From assembly GCF_022378335.1 (NCBI RefSeq), contig NZ_JAIQCI010000003.1, forward strand, positions 248,001 to 312,000: a DNA stretch of 64,000 bases. The letters are read 5' to 3'. A program made the translations under genes and the position numbers. The notes beneath the pieces were generated by a model that had not been told where the DNA came from, did not search any database, and saw only the letters and a list, made by a program, of their open reading frames with translations. Source of the DNA: Croceicoccus hydrothermalis (lineage in GTDB: Bacteria; Pseudomonadota; Alphaproteobacteria; Sphingomonadales; Sphingomonadaceae). Positions 36,152-44,662 of this stretch are shown in pieces; within the stretch, counting starts at the first letter, position 1; every line of letters starts with the position of its first letter.

Positions 36152-37576
36152 ATGACATCAACCGATCCCCGCTCGTTCCTTTACAAACCCGGCCTGCTCG
36201 ACCCCGATGGCGCGCAGATGCTCGCGCGCGAAACATTGCGCGATTGCGACGATGGGGAGCTGTTCCTGCAATTCACCGCGTCGGAGGCGCTGGCCTTCGA
36301 CGACGGGCGCCTGCGCACCGCCGATTATTCGCGGGAGGCCGGCTTTGGCCTGCGCGGCATATCGGGGGAGACGACCGGTTTCGCCCACGCGAACGAGATC
36401 AGCGCCGATGCGATTCGCCGCGCGGGTGAAACGCTGTCGCTGCTCGATGCCACGACGGGCCGCCCCGCCCCGCCGCCGATCGGCACCAACCGCCATCTCT
36501 ACACCGATGAAAGCCCGCTCGACGGGATTGCGTTTGCGGACAAGGTGCGCCTGCTCGAAACCATCGATGCCGCGGCGCGTGCGCGCGATCCGCGCGTCTG
36601 CCAGGTGACCGCATCGCTGGCGGCGAGCTGGTCGGTGGTCGAGATCGTGCGCGCCGACGGCTTCGTGGCGAACGACATCCGCCCGCTCGTCCGGCTCAAC
36701 GTCTCGATCGTGGCGGAACAGAACGGACGCCGCGAAACCGGCAGCTTCGGCATTGGCGGGCGCCGTCTCTACGACGATCTGTTCGAACCGCCGACATGGA
36801 ACCGCGCCATCGACGAGGCGCTGCACCAGGCGCTGGTCAACATGGAAAGCGTGGCGGCGCCGGCGGGCAAATGCGCGGTGCTGCTCGGCCCCGGATGGCC
36901 GGGCGTGTTGCTGCACGAGGCGGTCGGGCATGGCCTCGAAGGGGATTTCAACCGCAAGGGCACCTCCGCCTTTTCCGGGCGGATCGGCGAGCGTGTCGCC
37001 GCCCCCGGCGTGACGGTGGTGGACGATGGGTCGATGCCGGGGCGGCGCGGCTCGCTCACCATCGATGACGAGGGTACGCCCACGCGCGAAACCGTGCTGA
37101 TCGAGGATGGCATATTGAAGGGCTACATCCACGATCGGCTCAATGCCCGGTTGATGGGTGTGGAACCCACCGGCAATGGCCGCCGCCAGAATTACGCCCA
37201 CGCGCCCATGCCGCGCATGACCAACACCTTCATGAAGGGCGGCAATGACGATCCGGCCGAAATGCTGGCAGGGATGAAGGACGGGATCTACGCCAAAAGC
37301 TTCGGCGGCGGGCAGGTCGACATCGTGTCGGGCAAGTTCGTGTTCTCCTGCACCGAGGCGTACAAGGTCGAAAACGGCAAGCTCGGCGCGCCGATCAAGG
37401 GCGCGACGCTGATCGGCGACGGGCCGACCGTGCTCACCCAGGTGAAGGGAATCGGCAACGATCTCGCGCTCGACGAAGGGGTCGGCGTATGTGGCAAGGG
37501 CGGGCAGAGCGTGCCCGCCGGCGTCGGACAGCCGACCTTGCTGGTCGAGGGGCTGACCGTGGGCGGCACGGGATAG
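36152..37576 (+). CDS. tldD: TldD metalloprotease
   Basis: The 474-residue protein is a TldD zinc metalloprotease that works with TldE/PmbA in peptide maturation or turnover. The zinc motif HEAVGHGLEGD is near residue 255, and the conserved GTSAFSGRIGERV and C-terminal GIGNDLALDEGVGVCGKGGQSVP are intact. Length is normal. The start at 36152 gives the usual short N-terminus. No tldE/pmbA gene is in the window. Confidence 0.94.
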   Translation: MTSTDPRSFLYKPGLLDPDGAQMLARETLRDCDDGELFLQFTASEALAFDDGRLRTADYSREAGFGLRGISGETTGFAHANEISADAIRRAGETLSLLDATTGRPAPPPIGTNRHLYTDESPLDGIAFADKVRLLETIDAAARARDPRVCQVTASLAASWSVVEIVRADGFVANDIRPLVRLNVSIVAEQNGRRETGSFGIGGRRLYDDLFEPPTWNRAIDEALHQALVNMESVAAPAGKCAVLLGPGWPGVLLHEAVGHGLEGDFNRKGTSAFSGRIGERVAAPGVTVVDDGSMPGRRGSLTIDDEGTPTRETVLIEDGILKGYIHDRLNARLMGVEPTGNGRRQNYAHAPMPRMTNTFMKGGNDDPAEMLAGMKDGIYAKSFGGGQVDIVSGKFVFSCTEAYKVENGKLGAPIKGATLIGDGPTVLTQVKGIGNDLALDEGVGVCGKGGQSVPAGVGQPTLLVEGLTVGGTG

Positions 37577-37587
37577 GGCCGGTGGCG

Positions 37588-38135
37588 ATGATACCCCGGC
37601 CGTGGGCGGCGGACATGCTGCATGTGTGGTTCGGCGTGCTGTCGCCGGGCGACTGGTTCGGGGGCGGCGAGAGCGTCGATGCCCTGCTGCGGCGGGGCTT
37701 TGCCCGCGAATGGGCGATGTTGAGGGGGCAGCCGGCGCATGCGTTTCTGCGCACGCCCGACATCGCGCGCGCGGCCATTCTCCTGTTCGATCAGGTGCCG
37801 CGCAACCTTTTCCGCGACGATCCGCGCGCCTTTGCGACCGATGCGCTCGCCCGCGCGATTACCGATGGCATGCTGCGGCGCGGCTGGGACCGGGGGCTGA
37901 CCACGGCGGAACGGCAATTCATCCTCATGCCGCTGATGCACAGCGAAGCCATCGCGGATCAATGCCGCTCCCTCCGCCTGTTCGCGCGGCTCGGGGATCG
38001 CGAGGTGCTGTCCTTCGCCCGCGCGCATTACCGCATGATCGCGCGCTTCTGCCGGTTTCCCATCGCAATGACGTGCTGGGCCGGCAAAGCAGCGCGGCGG
38101 AACGGCGTGCCATCGCGGCGGGAAACGATTGGTAG
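37588..38135 (+). pseudogene. DUF924 family protein, C-terminus broken by a one-base frameshift
   Basis: From ATG 37588 the frame reads a DUF924 protein: HVWFG, LLFDQVPRNLFRDDPRAFATD, FILMPLMHSEAIADQ and AHYRMIARF. At the run CCC (38059-38061) the family sequence FPHRNDVLGR is lost. Moving to the next frame restores it exactly (HRNDVLGRQSSAAERRAIAAGNDW, stop 38133-38135). Adding one C to the run would repair the gene. Unrepaired, the frame runs to 38151 with an unrelated tail. A GTG at 37582 is another start. Either the copy is mutated or a homopolymer base was missed in sequencing. Function of DUF924 is unknown. Confidence 0.8.
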
Positions 38136-38199
38136 GGGCCGCCCGTCATGAATGGTTAACACCGAATCGCGTAAGGGTTGCGAAACGAAGGAGCGAGAT

Positions 38200-38625
38200 A
38201 TGTTCAAGAAGACACTGACCGTCGCCATGGCCGCGGGCGCTCTGCTTTCCGCGCCAGCCATGGCCGCCACCGACGAAACCCTGCAGGACCGCGTCAACGC
38301 GAAAGCCGAGGCCAAGCTTGCCGAAAAGCTGGAAGGGCGCGTCGCGGGCGAACCCGTCCGCTGCATTCCCAATTACCGCAATCAGCGCACGACGATCTAC
38401 GACGAAACCGCGATCGTGTGGGAGGTCGGCAGCAGGCTTTACGTCAACCGCCCGAAAAGCGGGCTGGAGGCGCTCGACGACAATGACATCATGGTCACCG
38501 ATACGGTGCTGAACCAGCTGTGCAGCGTCGATACCATCCGCATGGTCGATCAGACCGGCTTCATGCGCGGCGTCGTGTTCCTCGGCGAATTCGTCCCCTA
38601 TGAACGGGTCGAGGACGAAGGCTGA
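38200..38625 (+). CDS. Secreted protein of unknown function
   Basis: The 141-residue protein has a clean signal peptide (MFKKTLTVAMAAGALLSAPAMAA). A charged helix (DRVNAKAEAKLAEKLEGR) and a compact domain with two Cys follow (RCIPNYRNQRTT and NQLCSVDTIRMVDQ), which probably pair in the periplasm. Similar proteins occur in sphingomonads without assigned function. The ATG at 38200 has an AAGGAG site, better than the upstream ATG at 38152. The last 28 bases overlap the convergent gene. Confidence 0.78.
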   Translation: MFKKTLTVAMAAGALLSAPAMAATDETLQDRVNAKAEAKLAEKLEGRVAGEPVRCIPNYRNQRTTIYDETAIVWEVGSRLYVNRPKSGLEALDDNDIMVTDTVLNQLCSVDTIRMVDQTGFMRGVVFLGEFVPYERVEDEG

Positions 38626-39539
38626 TCCGCGGCGCGGCGCATCCGGCGCCGTTCGCGCCAATATCCCGCGACGAGCACCGGCGCACATAGCAGCGGGTGC
38701 CGTTCGCGAAAGGGAGTGAGCGGCACGGTGATCCCGCTGTGCCGGTGCACTTTCCACGCAAGATAGCGCGCGCCCCCATCGAAGGTGGTGGCCGCGCGCA
38801 ACAGCCGCACGATATTGAGCGGCTTGCCCATCCGCCGCCGCCGGTGCCAGCGTGCGCGCGTTTCATCGCCCATCGCTTCGGACAGGTGCGGGTGCAGGAT
38901 GGCGCCGCGCCGGTCATGGGCGATCCCCGCCGCCGTCCACCCGGCAATCATCAGCCCGTCGAAATGATCCGCCCCGAAATCGAGGATCTGCTGCTCGCGC
39001 CCGGGCTTTTCCACCCGCAGTTCGGCCCGGTAGGTGGCGGCGAACAACGCCTGCCAGTAATCGCGCTCCGTCCCTTCGTCGGGGCCGAGCGCGGCGGCGA
39101 CCGTCGCGGCGGTGATCACCGCATCGCCGATCGCCCCGCGCACCGCATCGCGGGCATCCTCCCCATCTGTCCAGGCAAGTGCGACCGGCTGCACGAAGCG
39201 CGCCCAGATCGTCGTATCGACATGGCGCCCGGTGGCGGCATGGGCAAAGGTGGCGAGCGTCATCACCGCGACCTTGGCGCGCATCTCCTCCCCCGCATGG
39301 ACATATTCGTGATAGGCGACGCGCGGCCACAACCCGCGTTCACGTCCCCCGGCGGTCAGCACGTAGAAATCGAGCACCCCGTCGAGCGACCCGCTCCGCA
39401 AATTCGACCCGTAGAACAGCACCGCGCGCGCATCGTAGCGACGGGCCAGACATGCGGCGAACGCACGAATTTCATCGCGCACCGGCGCACGCAGCCCCGC
39501 CGCAACCCGCGCGGCGAGATCGGCGCGATCCGCACTCAC
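38598..39539 (-). CDS. Nucleotidyltransferase-like protein, possible TAM41-type CDP-DAG synthase
   Basis: The 313-residue protein has a nucleotidyltransferase start (YGSNLRSGSLDGVLDFYVL, residues about 42-60). This resembles the YGS-x-DF pattern of TAM41-type phosphatidate cytidylyltransferases, which turn phosphatidic acid into CDP-diacylglycerol. Further support is its coupling to a diacylglycerol-kinase-family gene, whose product would supply phosphatidic acid (GTGA overlap at 39536-39539). The function is tentative. The start is GTG at 39539. There is no signal peptide. Confidence 0.6.
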   Translation of the reverse strand: MSADRADLAARVAAGLRAPVRDEIRAFAACLARRYDARAVLFYGSNLRSGSLDGVLDFYVLTAGGRERGLWPRVAYHEYVHAGEEMRAKVAVMTLATFAHAATGRHVDTTIWARFVQPVALAWTDGEDARDAVRGAIGDAVITAATVAAALGPDEGTERDYWQALFAATYRAELRVEKPGREQQILDFGADHFDGLMIAGWTAAGIAHDRRGAILHPHLSEAMGDETRARWHRRRRMGKPLNIVRLLRAATTFDGGARYLAWKVHRHSGITVPLTPFRERHPLLCAPVLVAGYWRERRRMRRAADQPSSSTRS

Positions 39540-40531
39540 GGCGTGACGAACCGGATCGGTGCGCCTTCGCGCAAGGTATAGCGACCCGGATCGAAACGCT
39601 CCCCATCGAGGATGAAGCCCCCGTCGAGATCGATTTCCATGCTCCTGGCATCGACCCGGTGCATGCCGTCACGTTCCAGCCGCTCCGCCGTGCTGCCGCG
39701 CACGATGGCGGCGAAATTCCGCATGAAACGGCGCGGCGGCGCATCCACGACGAGCGTCTTCAAGCCCCCGCGCGGATCGCCGAACGGGCGCACGCCCATC
39801 GGCATGCGGTGCATCGTCGTCGCCAGCATGATGAAGCGCATCGCATCGCTGTGGAGGGCGGCACCGTGCATGGGTTCCGCACCCTCGCCATAGTGGATTC
39901 GCATCCGCTTCCCCGCGCGCGAAGGGGAATTGTCGCCCCCGAACGCCACGCGCGCGACCGTGCCCGCCGTCGACAGCGCCACGGCGAGGTTGTTGAACGC
40001 GCCCAGGCGATGCGTCGTCTGCGCCATGTCGGTCGCATCGACGAAGGCCCCTGCGCCAAACAGGAACCCGCGCACCGGCTCGCGCCCAGGCGATGCGTCG
40101 TCGCGGACCACCTCGATCGGTGTGCGAATGGCGCCGCGCCCGTCATGCCAGGCGCGGATCGCATCGGCCGTTTCCCAGTCGCGCGGAATGCCAAGATCCA
40201 TGGCGAGCGCATTGGTCTTGCCCTTGGGCAGGATGGCGACCGCCGGCCCGCCCCCCGATGCCCATAGCGATCCGCCGCAGGACAACACGTCGCGAATGGT
40301 CCCGTCGCCTCCCGCAATGACCACAAGCGACACGTCGCTGCGCGCGAGTTCCGCGAGGATCGCATGCAGGTCGCCGCGCGTGCGCGGGTCGACGACGCGC
40401 ACCCCGTCGGGCACGGCCAGCCCGCGCGCGCGGATGCGGTGGCTGCGCGGATTGCACACGACGACGATCCGGCCCTTGCGCGGATCGGCGGCGGGTTCGA
40501 TGGGATGGCGGGCGTTCACCCTGCGCGCCAT
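39536..40531 (-). CDS. Diacylglycerol kinase family protein (YegS/LCB5-like lipid kinase)
   Basis: The 331-residue protein has the DAGK catalytic domain: RIVVVCNPRSH near the start, GGDGTIRDVL (about 71) and the downstream PKGKTNALAMDLGIP. These lipid kinases phosphorylate diacylglycerol, sphingosine or related lipids. Sphingomonads make sphingolipids, so a sphingoid-base role is possible. Its stop overlaps the next start (GTGA), coupling it to the TAM41-like gene. The open frame extends about 300 bases upstream, but the ATG at 40531 gives the normal length. Confidence 0.85.
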   Translation of the reverse strand: MARRVNARHPIEPAADPRKGRIVVVCNPRSHRIRARGLAVPDGVRVVDPRTRGDLHAILAELARSDVSLVVIAGGDGTIRDVLSCGGSLWASGGGPAVAILPKGKTNALAMDLGIPRDWETADAIRAWHDGRGAIRTPIEVVRDDASPGREPVRGFLFGAGAFVDATDMAQTTHRLGAFNNLAVALSTAGTVARVAFGGDNSPSRAGKRMRIHYGEGAEPMHGAALHSDAMRFIMLATTMHRMPMGVRPFGDPRGGLKTLVVDAPPRRFMRNFAAIVRGSTAERLERDGMHRVDARSMEIDLDGGFILDGERFDPGRYTLREGAPIRFVTP

Positions 40532-40653
40532 AGCGGCAAGCGATGCGCAAATCACCCCTGCAAACGCATTGCGCGCGCGGGCGGAAAAAGGCGGGTGCGT
40601 GCGCGGGCGAAAAAAGGCTGGGCATTTTCCGCCCCGCCGGGATAGGGGCGCGC

Positions 40654-42054
40654 ATGGCATTCGCAATGCTCCGCAGATTGATGGCATCCGGGTCCGGTAC
40701 GTCCCCGCTCCTGCGCGTGGCGAAAAATTCCGGCTGGCTGTTGTCGGGCAAGGGCGTGGGCGCGGTGCTCTCGCTGTTCTACCTCGCCATCGTGACGCGC
40801 ACGCTCGGCCCGTCGGGCTTCGGCGTGTTCGCACTCGTGCTCACCATCGCGCAGTTCATCAAGCGGTTCATCACCTTCGACAGCTGGCAGGGCGTGGTGA
40901 AGTTCGGGCATGGATATGGCGAAACGCACGAGGATGGCCGGCTCGGCCGGCTGCTGGGTGCGACGCTGACGGTGGATCTGGTGACCTCGGCCATCGGGCT
41001 GGTCGCGGGGCCGATGATCTGTTTCGGGCTCGGCGATCTTTTGGGCTGGGAACCTGTGGTGCAGCTTTGGGGCGCGATCTATACCGCGGTGCTCCTGCTG
41101 GGGCTGTATTCGACGCCGACGGGGCTGCTGCGGATGCTCGACCGGTTCGGGGCGGGCGCGGCGGCGGAAACGGCGATGCCGGTGGTGCGCATGATCGGTG
41201 CACTTCTCGCGCTCGCCTTCGCGCCGAGCATCGACGGCTTCATCCTCGCATGGATGGCGTCGGAGCTGGCCACGTCGGTCGCCTACTGGGCGCTGGCCTA
41301 TCGCCATGCGCCGGGCATCGTGCGGCGGATACGGTTGACCAACCCGTTTCGCATCCACCGCAATTTCCCCGGATTGTGGCGGTTCCTGTTCGCCTCGAAC
41401 ATCAACCTCACCGTGACGACGCTGATCTCGCAGGCGCCGATCCTTCTGCTGGGCAGTTTCGGGGCGGCGGCAGCGGCGGGTTATTACCGGCTCGCGGCGC
41501 AGCTTTCCAATTCGATGACCAAGGTCAGCCAGATGCTGAGCCGCGCGATCTTCACCGAAATGGCGCGCAGCCACGCCTATGCCGACCGCGATCTCTCGCG
41601 GCGCGAAATCGCCCACGTGCTGAAACGGACGAGCGCGGCGGCGGGGCTGGCCGCGGCGGTGATCGCGGTGGCGCTCGTGTTCCTGGGCAAGCCGCTCATC
41701 CTGTTGATGAGCGGGGCGGAGTACCTGCCCGCCTATCCCCTGCTGCTGCTGCTCGGCATTTCCGCGGCGCTGGAGGTGGGCAGCGTGTCGATCGACCCGC
41801 TGCTCCTCGCGACGGACCGCACGCGGCAGCTGGTCGTGATCCGGCTGGCGACGCTCGCGATCATGCTCGTCGGGATTGCGGTGTCGCTGGAACGCTACGG
41901 CCCGCTCGGCATTGCGTGGTCGGTGCTCGTCTCGACGGTGGCGGCGCTTGTCCTGCGCGTGATCGCGGTCTGGCGCGGGCCGGGCCGGGATGCGGGGTCT
42001 GCACCGGCGCACGCGGGCAGCGATCTGCCGCCCGATCCCGACGCGCACGAATGA
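40654..42054 (+). CDS. Polysaccharide flippase / MATE-like lipopolysaccharide transporter
   Basis: The 466-residue membrane protein has about 12-14 hydrophobic segments and the Wzx-like start NSGWLLSGKGVGAVLSLFYLAIVTRTLGPSGFGVFAL. This fits the MOP/polysaccharide-synthase superfamily, which flips lipid-linked sugars across the inner membrane. Its substrate is unknown. The ATG at 40654 is preceded by AGGGG. It is divergent from the lipid-kinase operon across 122 bases, placing two envelope-lipid systems back to back. Confidence 0.87.
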   Translation: MAFAMLRRLMASGSGTSPLLRVAKNSGWLLSGKGVGAVLSLFYLAIVTRTLGPSGFGVFALVLTIAQFIKRFITFDSWQGVVKFGHGYGETHEDGRLGRLLGATLTVDLVTSAIGLVAGPMICFGLGDLLGWEPVVQLWGAIYTAVLLLGLYSTPTGLLRMLDRFGAGAAAETAMPVVRMIGALLALAFAPSIDGFILAWMASELATSVAYWALAYRHAPGIVRRIRLTNPFRIHRNFPGLWRFLFASNINLTVTTLISQAPILLLGSFGAAAAAGYYRLAAQLSNSMTKVSQMLSRAIFTEMARSHAYADRDLSRREIAHVLKRTSAAAGLAAAVIAVALVFLGKPLILLMSGAEYLPAYPLLLLLGISAALEVGSVSIDPLLLATDRTRQLVVIRLATLAIMLVGIAVSLERYGPLGIAWSVLVSTVAALVLRVIAVWRGPGRDAGSAPAHAGSDLPPDPDAHE

Positions 42055-42157
42055 CCCGCCCGGACATTTTGCCCGGATAGTTTGCCCCCGCCCCGCGTTA
42101 ACCCCATAGCGTGCCCTTGGCGCGCGTCCCCCTTTTCAAAGAGAGCCCGAGCCCCCG

Positions 42158-42958
42158 ATGATCATCCATGTCGACGCGCATATCGCCTATCGTTTCGAGG
42201 AACCGACCGATTTGCTGTTGCAGATGGAGGCCGCCGCCATTCCCGAGCAGGCCCTGTCCGGCCCCGGCCTCACCACCAGCGCGAGCGAGCACGAGGCGCA
42301 TATTTCGGGCGAGGATGCCATCGGCACGCGCGCTTGGCTGCGCTGCGAAGGGGACTTTACCGCCGATTACCGGATCACCGCCGACATCGACCGGCACCTG
42401 GTGGATCTGGACGCGCTGAACCAGCTTCCCCCGCATCAGTTGCCGGGCGCGACCGTGCCCTATCTGTTCGATTCGCGCTATTGCCCGGCCGACCGGTTCC
42501 AGTCCTTTGTCGAGGCGGAGTTCGGCGAATTGTCCGGCGGCGCGCGGATCAATGCGATGGTGCAGTGGGTCGCCGACAATTTCAGCTACGTCCCCGGCAG
42601 CAGCAACGCGACCACGACCGCGCTCGACAGCTTTGTCGAGCGGCAGGGGATCTGCCGCGATTATGCGCATGTCGTGTGCACCATGGCGCGCGCGTCCGCG
42701 ATCCCGGCCCGCTTCGTCAGCTGCTATGCCCCCGATGTCACGCCGCAGGATTTCCACGCCGTCGCCGAGGTGTTCCTGGCCGATGAAACGGGGGAGCCGG
42801 GGTCGGGTGCCTGGCATCTCGTGGATGCGACGCGCATGGCGACCGCGGGCGAGATCGTGAAGATCGGCGTCGGGCGCGATGCCGCCGACGTCAGCTTCCT
42901 CACCAGCTATGGCATCGCGCAAATGCAGGACAAGCGCATTTCGGTCACGCGCGGATAA
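42158..42958 (+). CDS. Transglutaminase-like (cysteine protease fold) family protein
   Basis: The 266-residue protein has a beta-rich N-terminal domain (IIHVDAHIAYRFEEPTDLLLQMEA) and a transglutaminase-like core. The catalytic triad is Cys (QGICRDYAHV, about 165), His (DFHAVAEVFL, about 200) and Asp (HLVDATRMA, about 221). Many such bacterial proteins are proteases or amidases, not true cross-linkers. No signal peptide is seen, so it is probably cytoplasmic. It follows the flippase by about 100 bases and may be co-transcribed. Confidence 0.87.
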   Translation: MIIHVDAHIAYRFEEPTDLLLQMEAAAIPEQALSGPGLTTSASEHEAHISGEDAIGTRAWLRCEGDFTADYRITADIDRHLVDLDALNQLPPHQLPGATVPYLFDSRYCPADRFQSFVEAEFGELSGGARINAMVQWVADNFSYVPGSSNATTTALDSFVERQGICRDYAHVVCTMARASAIPARFVSCYAPDVTPQDFHAVAEVFLADETGEPGSGAWHLVDATRMATAGEIVKIGVGRDAADVSFLTSYGIAQMQDKRISVTRG

Positions 42959-43063
42959 GCCGGGACAGATCGGCGCGGGCGGCGCTTGCACCGCGCGCCG
43001 CACCTGCTAACAACCGCGGGGGAGGCCGCAACGGCCCGCGACACAAGGGGGTATCTCGCTTTT

Positions 43064-44536
43064 ATGACCGCAACGGCAGCCGCACCGCATTTCACGGCCA
43101 ACAAGCTGCTCCTGTTCGGCGCGACGGGCGACCTGGCGCAACGCATGCTGCTGCCCTCGCTCTGTGCGCTCGATTCCGATGGGCTGCTGCCCGACGATAT
43201 TCGCATCATCTGCACCGCGCGCTCCGAATATGACGACGACGGTTTCCGCGAATTCGCGCGCGATGCGCTGACCCGGTTCCTGCCCGCCGGGCGCGCCGTG
43301 AAGATCGAGCCGTTCCTTGAAAAGCTGAGTTACCAGGCGCTCGACGCGTCGACGCCCGAAGGGTTCGACGTGCTGGCAAAGAAGGTCGGCGGCGTCGACA
43401 CGGGCGACAATCGCGGGCTTTCGATCTTCCTGTCGACCGCGCCTTTCCTGTTCGAACCGACGATCGCGGGGCTGCAGGCCAATGGCCTTGCGTCGGGCAA
43501 TGTGCGCATCGGCCTTGAAAAACCGCTCGGCACCGATCTTGCCACCTCGTGTCAGATCAACGACGCGGTCGCCGCGGCCTTTCCCGAACACCGCATTTTC
43601 CGCATCGACCATTATCTCGGCAAGGAAACGGTGCAGAATCTGCTCGCGCTGCGCTTTGCCAATATCCTGTTCGAACCGCTGTGGAATGCGGCGCATATCG
43701 ACCATGTGCAGATTACCGTCGCCGAAACCGTGGGCCTCGAAGGGCGGGTCGGGTTCTACGACGGGGCGGGCGCGCTGCGCGACATGGTGCAGAACCACAT
43801 GCTGCAATTGCTCGCGCTCGTGGCGATGGAACCGCCGACGAGTTTCGATGCGACCCCGATCCGCGATGAAAAGGTGAAGGTGCTGCGTTCGCTGCGCCGG
43901 GTCGCGCGCGATGAAACCGTGCGCGGGCAATATCGCGCCGGCGCCATCGCGGGCAAGGCGGTCCCCGGCTATGACGAGGAGCTGGGCCAGGATTCCGATA
44001 CGGAGACCTTCGTCGCGATCAAGGCGCATGTCGACAACTGGCGCTGGAAGGGGGTGCCCTTCTACCTGCGCACGGGCAAGCGCATGCCCGAACGCACGAC
44101 CGAGATCATCGTGAAATTCCGGGACGTTCCGTTTTCCATCTTCGCCGGACGCGGTGCGCGGACGCAGCCGAACACGCTCGTCATCGGGATCCAGCCGAAG
44201 GAAAACATCCGTCTCTCGCTCATGGCGAAGGTGCCGGGCCTCGACCGCGAAGGCTTGCGCCTGCGTTCGGTCCCGCTCGACATCACGATGCCCGATGCGT
44301 TCGCGGGGCCGGAACGGCGCATCGCATACGAACGGCTGCTCCTCGATCTCGTCGAGGGGGATCAGACCTTGTTCGTGCGCCGCGACGAGGTGGAGGCGCA
44401 GTGGGACTGGATCGATGCGATCCGCGCCACCTGGGACGAACATGATATTTCGCCCAAGACCTATACCGCGGGAAGCTATGGCCCGTCCGCCGCGATCGCG
44501 CTGGCCGAACGGGACGGCGTGACCTGGCATGAATAG
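43064..44536 (+). CDS. zwf: Glucose-6-phosphate dehydrogenase
   Basis: The 490-residue enzyme oxidises glucose-6-phosphate to 6-phosphogluconolactone, feeding the Entner-Doudoroff pathway whose genes follow. The N-terminal Rossmann fold has GATGDLAQRMLLPSL. The catalytic RIDHYLGKETVQN (about 180-195) and the later RTGKRMPERTTEIIVKF are diagnostic. AAGGGG precedes the ATG. It heads a zwf-edd-eda-ppc run. The lactonase gene pgl is not seen nearby. Confidence 0.97.
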   Translation: MTATAAAPHFTANKLLLFGATGDLAQRMLLPSLCALDSDGLLPDDIRIICTARSEYDDDGFREFARDALTRFLPAGRAVKIEPFLEKLSYQALDASTPEGFDVLAKKVGGVDTGDNRGLSIFLSTAPFLFEPTIAGLQANGLASGNVRIGLEKPLGTDLATSCQINDAVAAAFPEHRIFRIDHYLGKETVQNLLALRFANILFEPLWNAAHIDHVQITVAETVGLEGRVGFYDGAGALRDMVQNHMLQLLALVAMEPPTSFDATPIRDEKVKVLRSLRRVARDETVRGQYRAGAIAGKAVPGYDEELGQDSDTETFVAIKAHVDNWRWKGVPFYLRTGKRMPERTTEIIVKFRDVPFSIFAGRGARTQPNTLVIGIQPKENIRLSLMAKVPGLDREGLRLRSVPLDITMPDAFAGPERRIAYERLLLDLVEGDQTLFVRRDEVEAQWDWIDAIRATWDEHDISPKTYTAGSYGPSAAIALAERDGVTWHE

Positions 44537-44614
44537 AGCGCACGCATACGAATAAAGCGCGGGGCGCCGGCGCCTTTCGGGGCACCGATCCACGCGTGTT
44601 GCATTAAAAGCGAA

Positions 44615-44639
44615 GGCGCAGGCGATAAAGGCCTGCGCC
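44615..44639. other. GC-rich hairpin between zwf and edd
   Basis: A perfect 9-bp stem (ggcgcaggc 44615-44623, gcctgcgcc 44631-44639) has a 7-base loop GATAAAG. It is followed by CCCCTGATT rather than a T tract and lies just before the edd ribosome site at about 44650. It could be an mRNA-stabilising or attenuating element. Confidence 0.6.
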
Positions 44640-44662
44640 CCCCTGATTGAAGAAAGAGGCCC

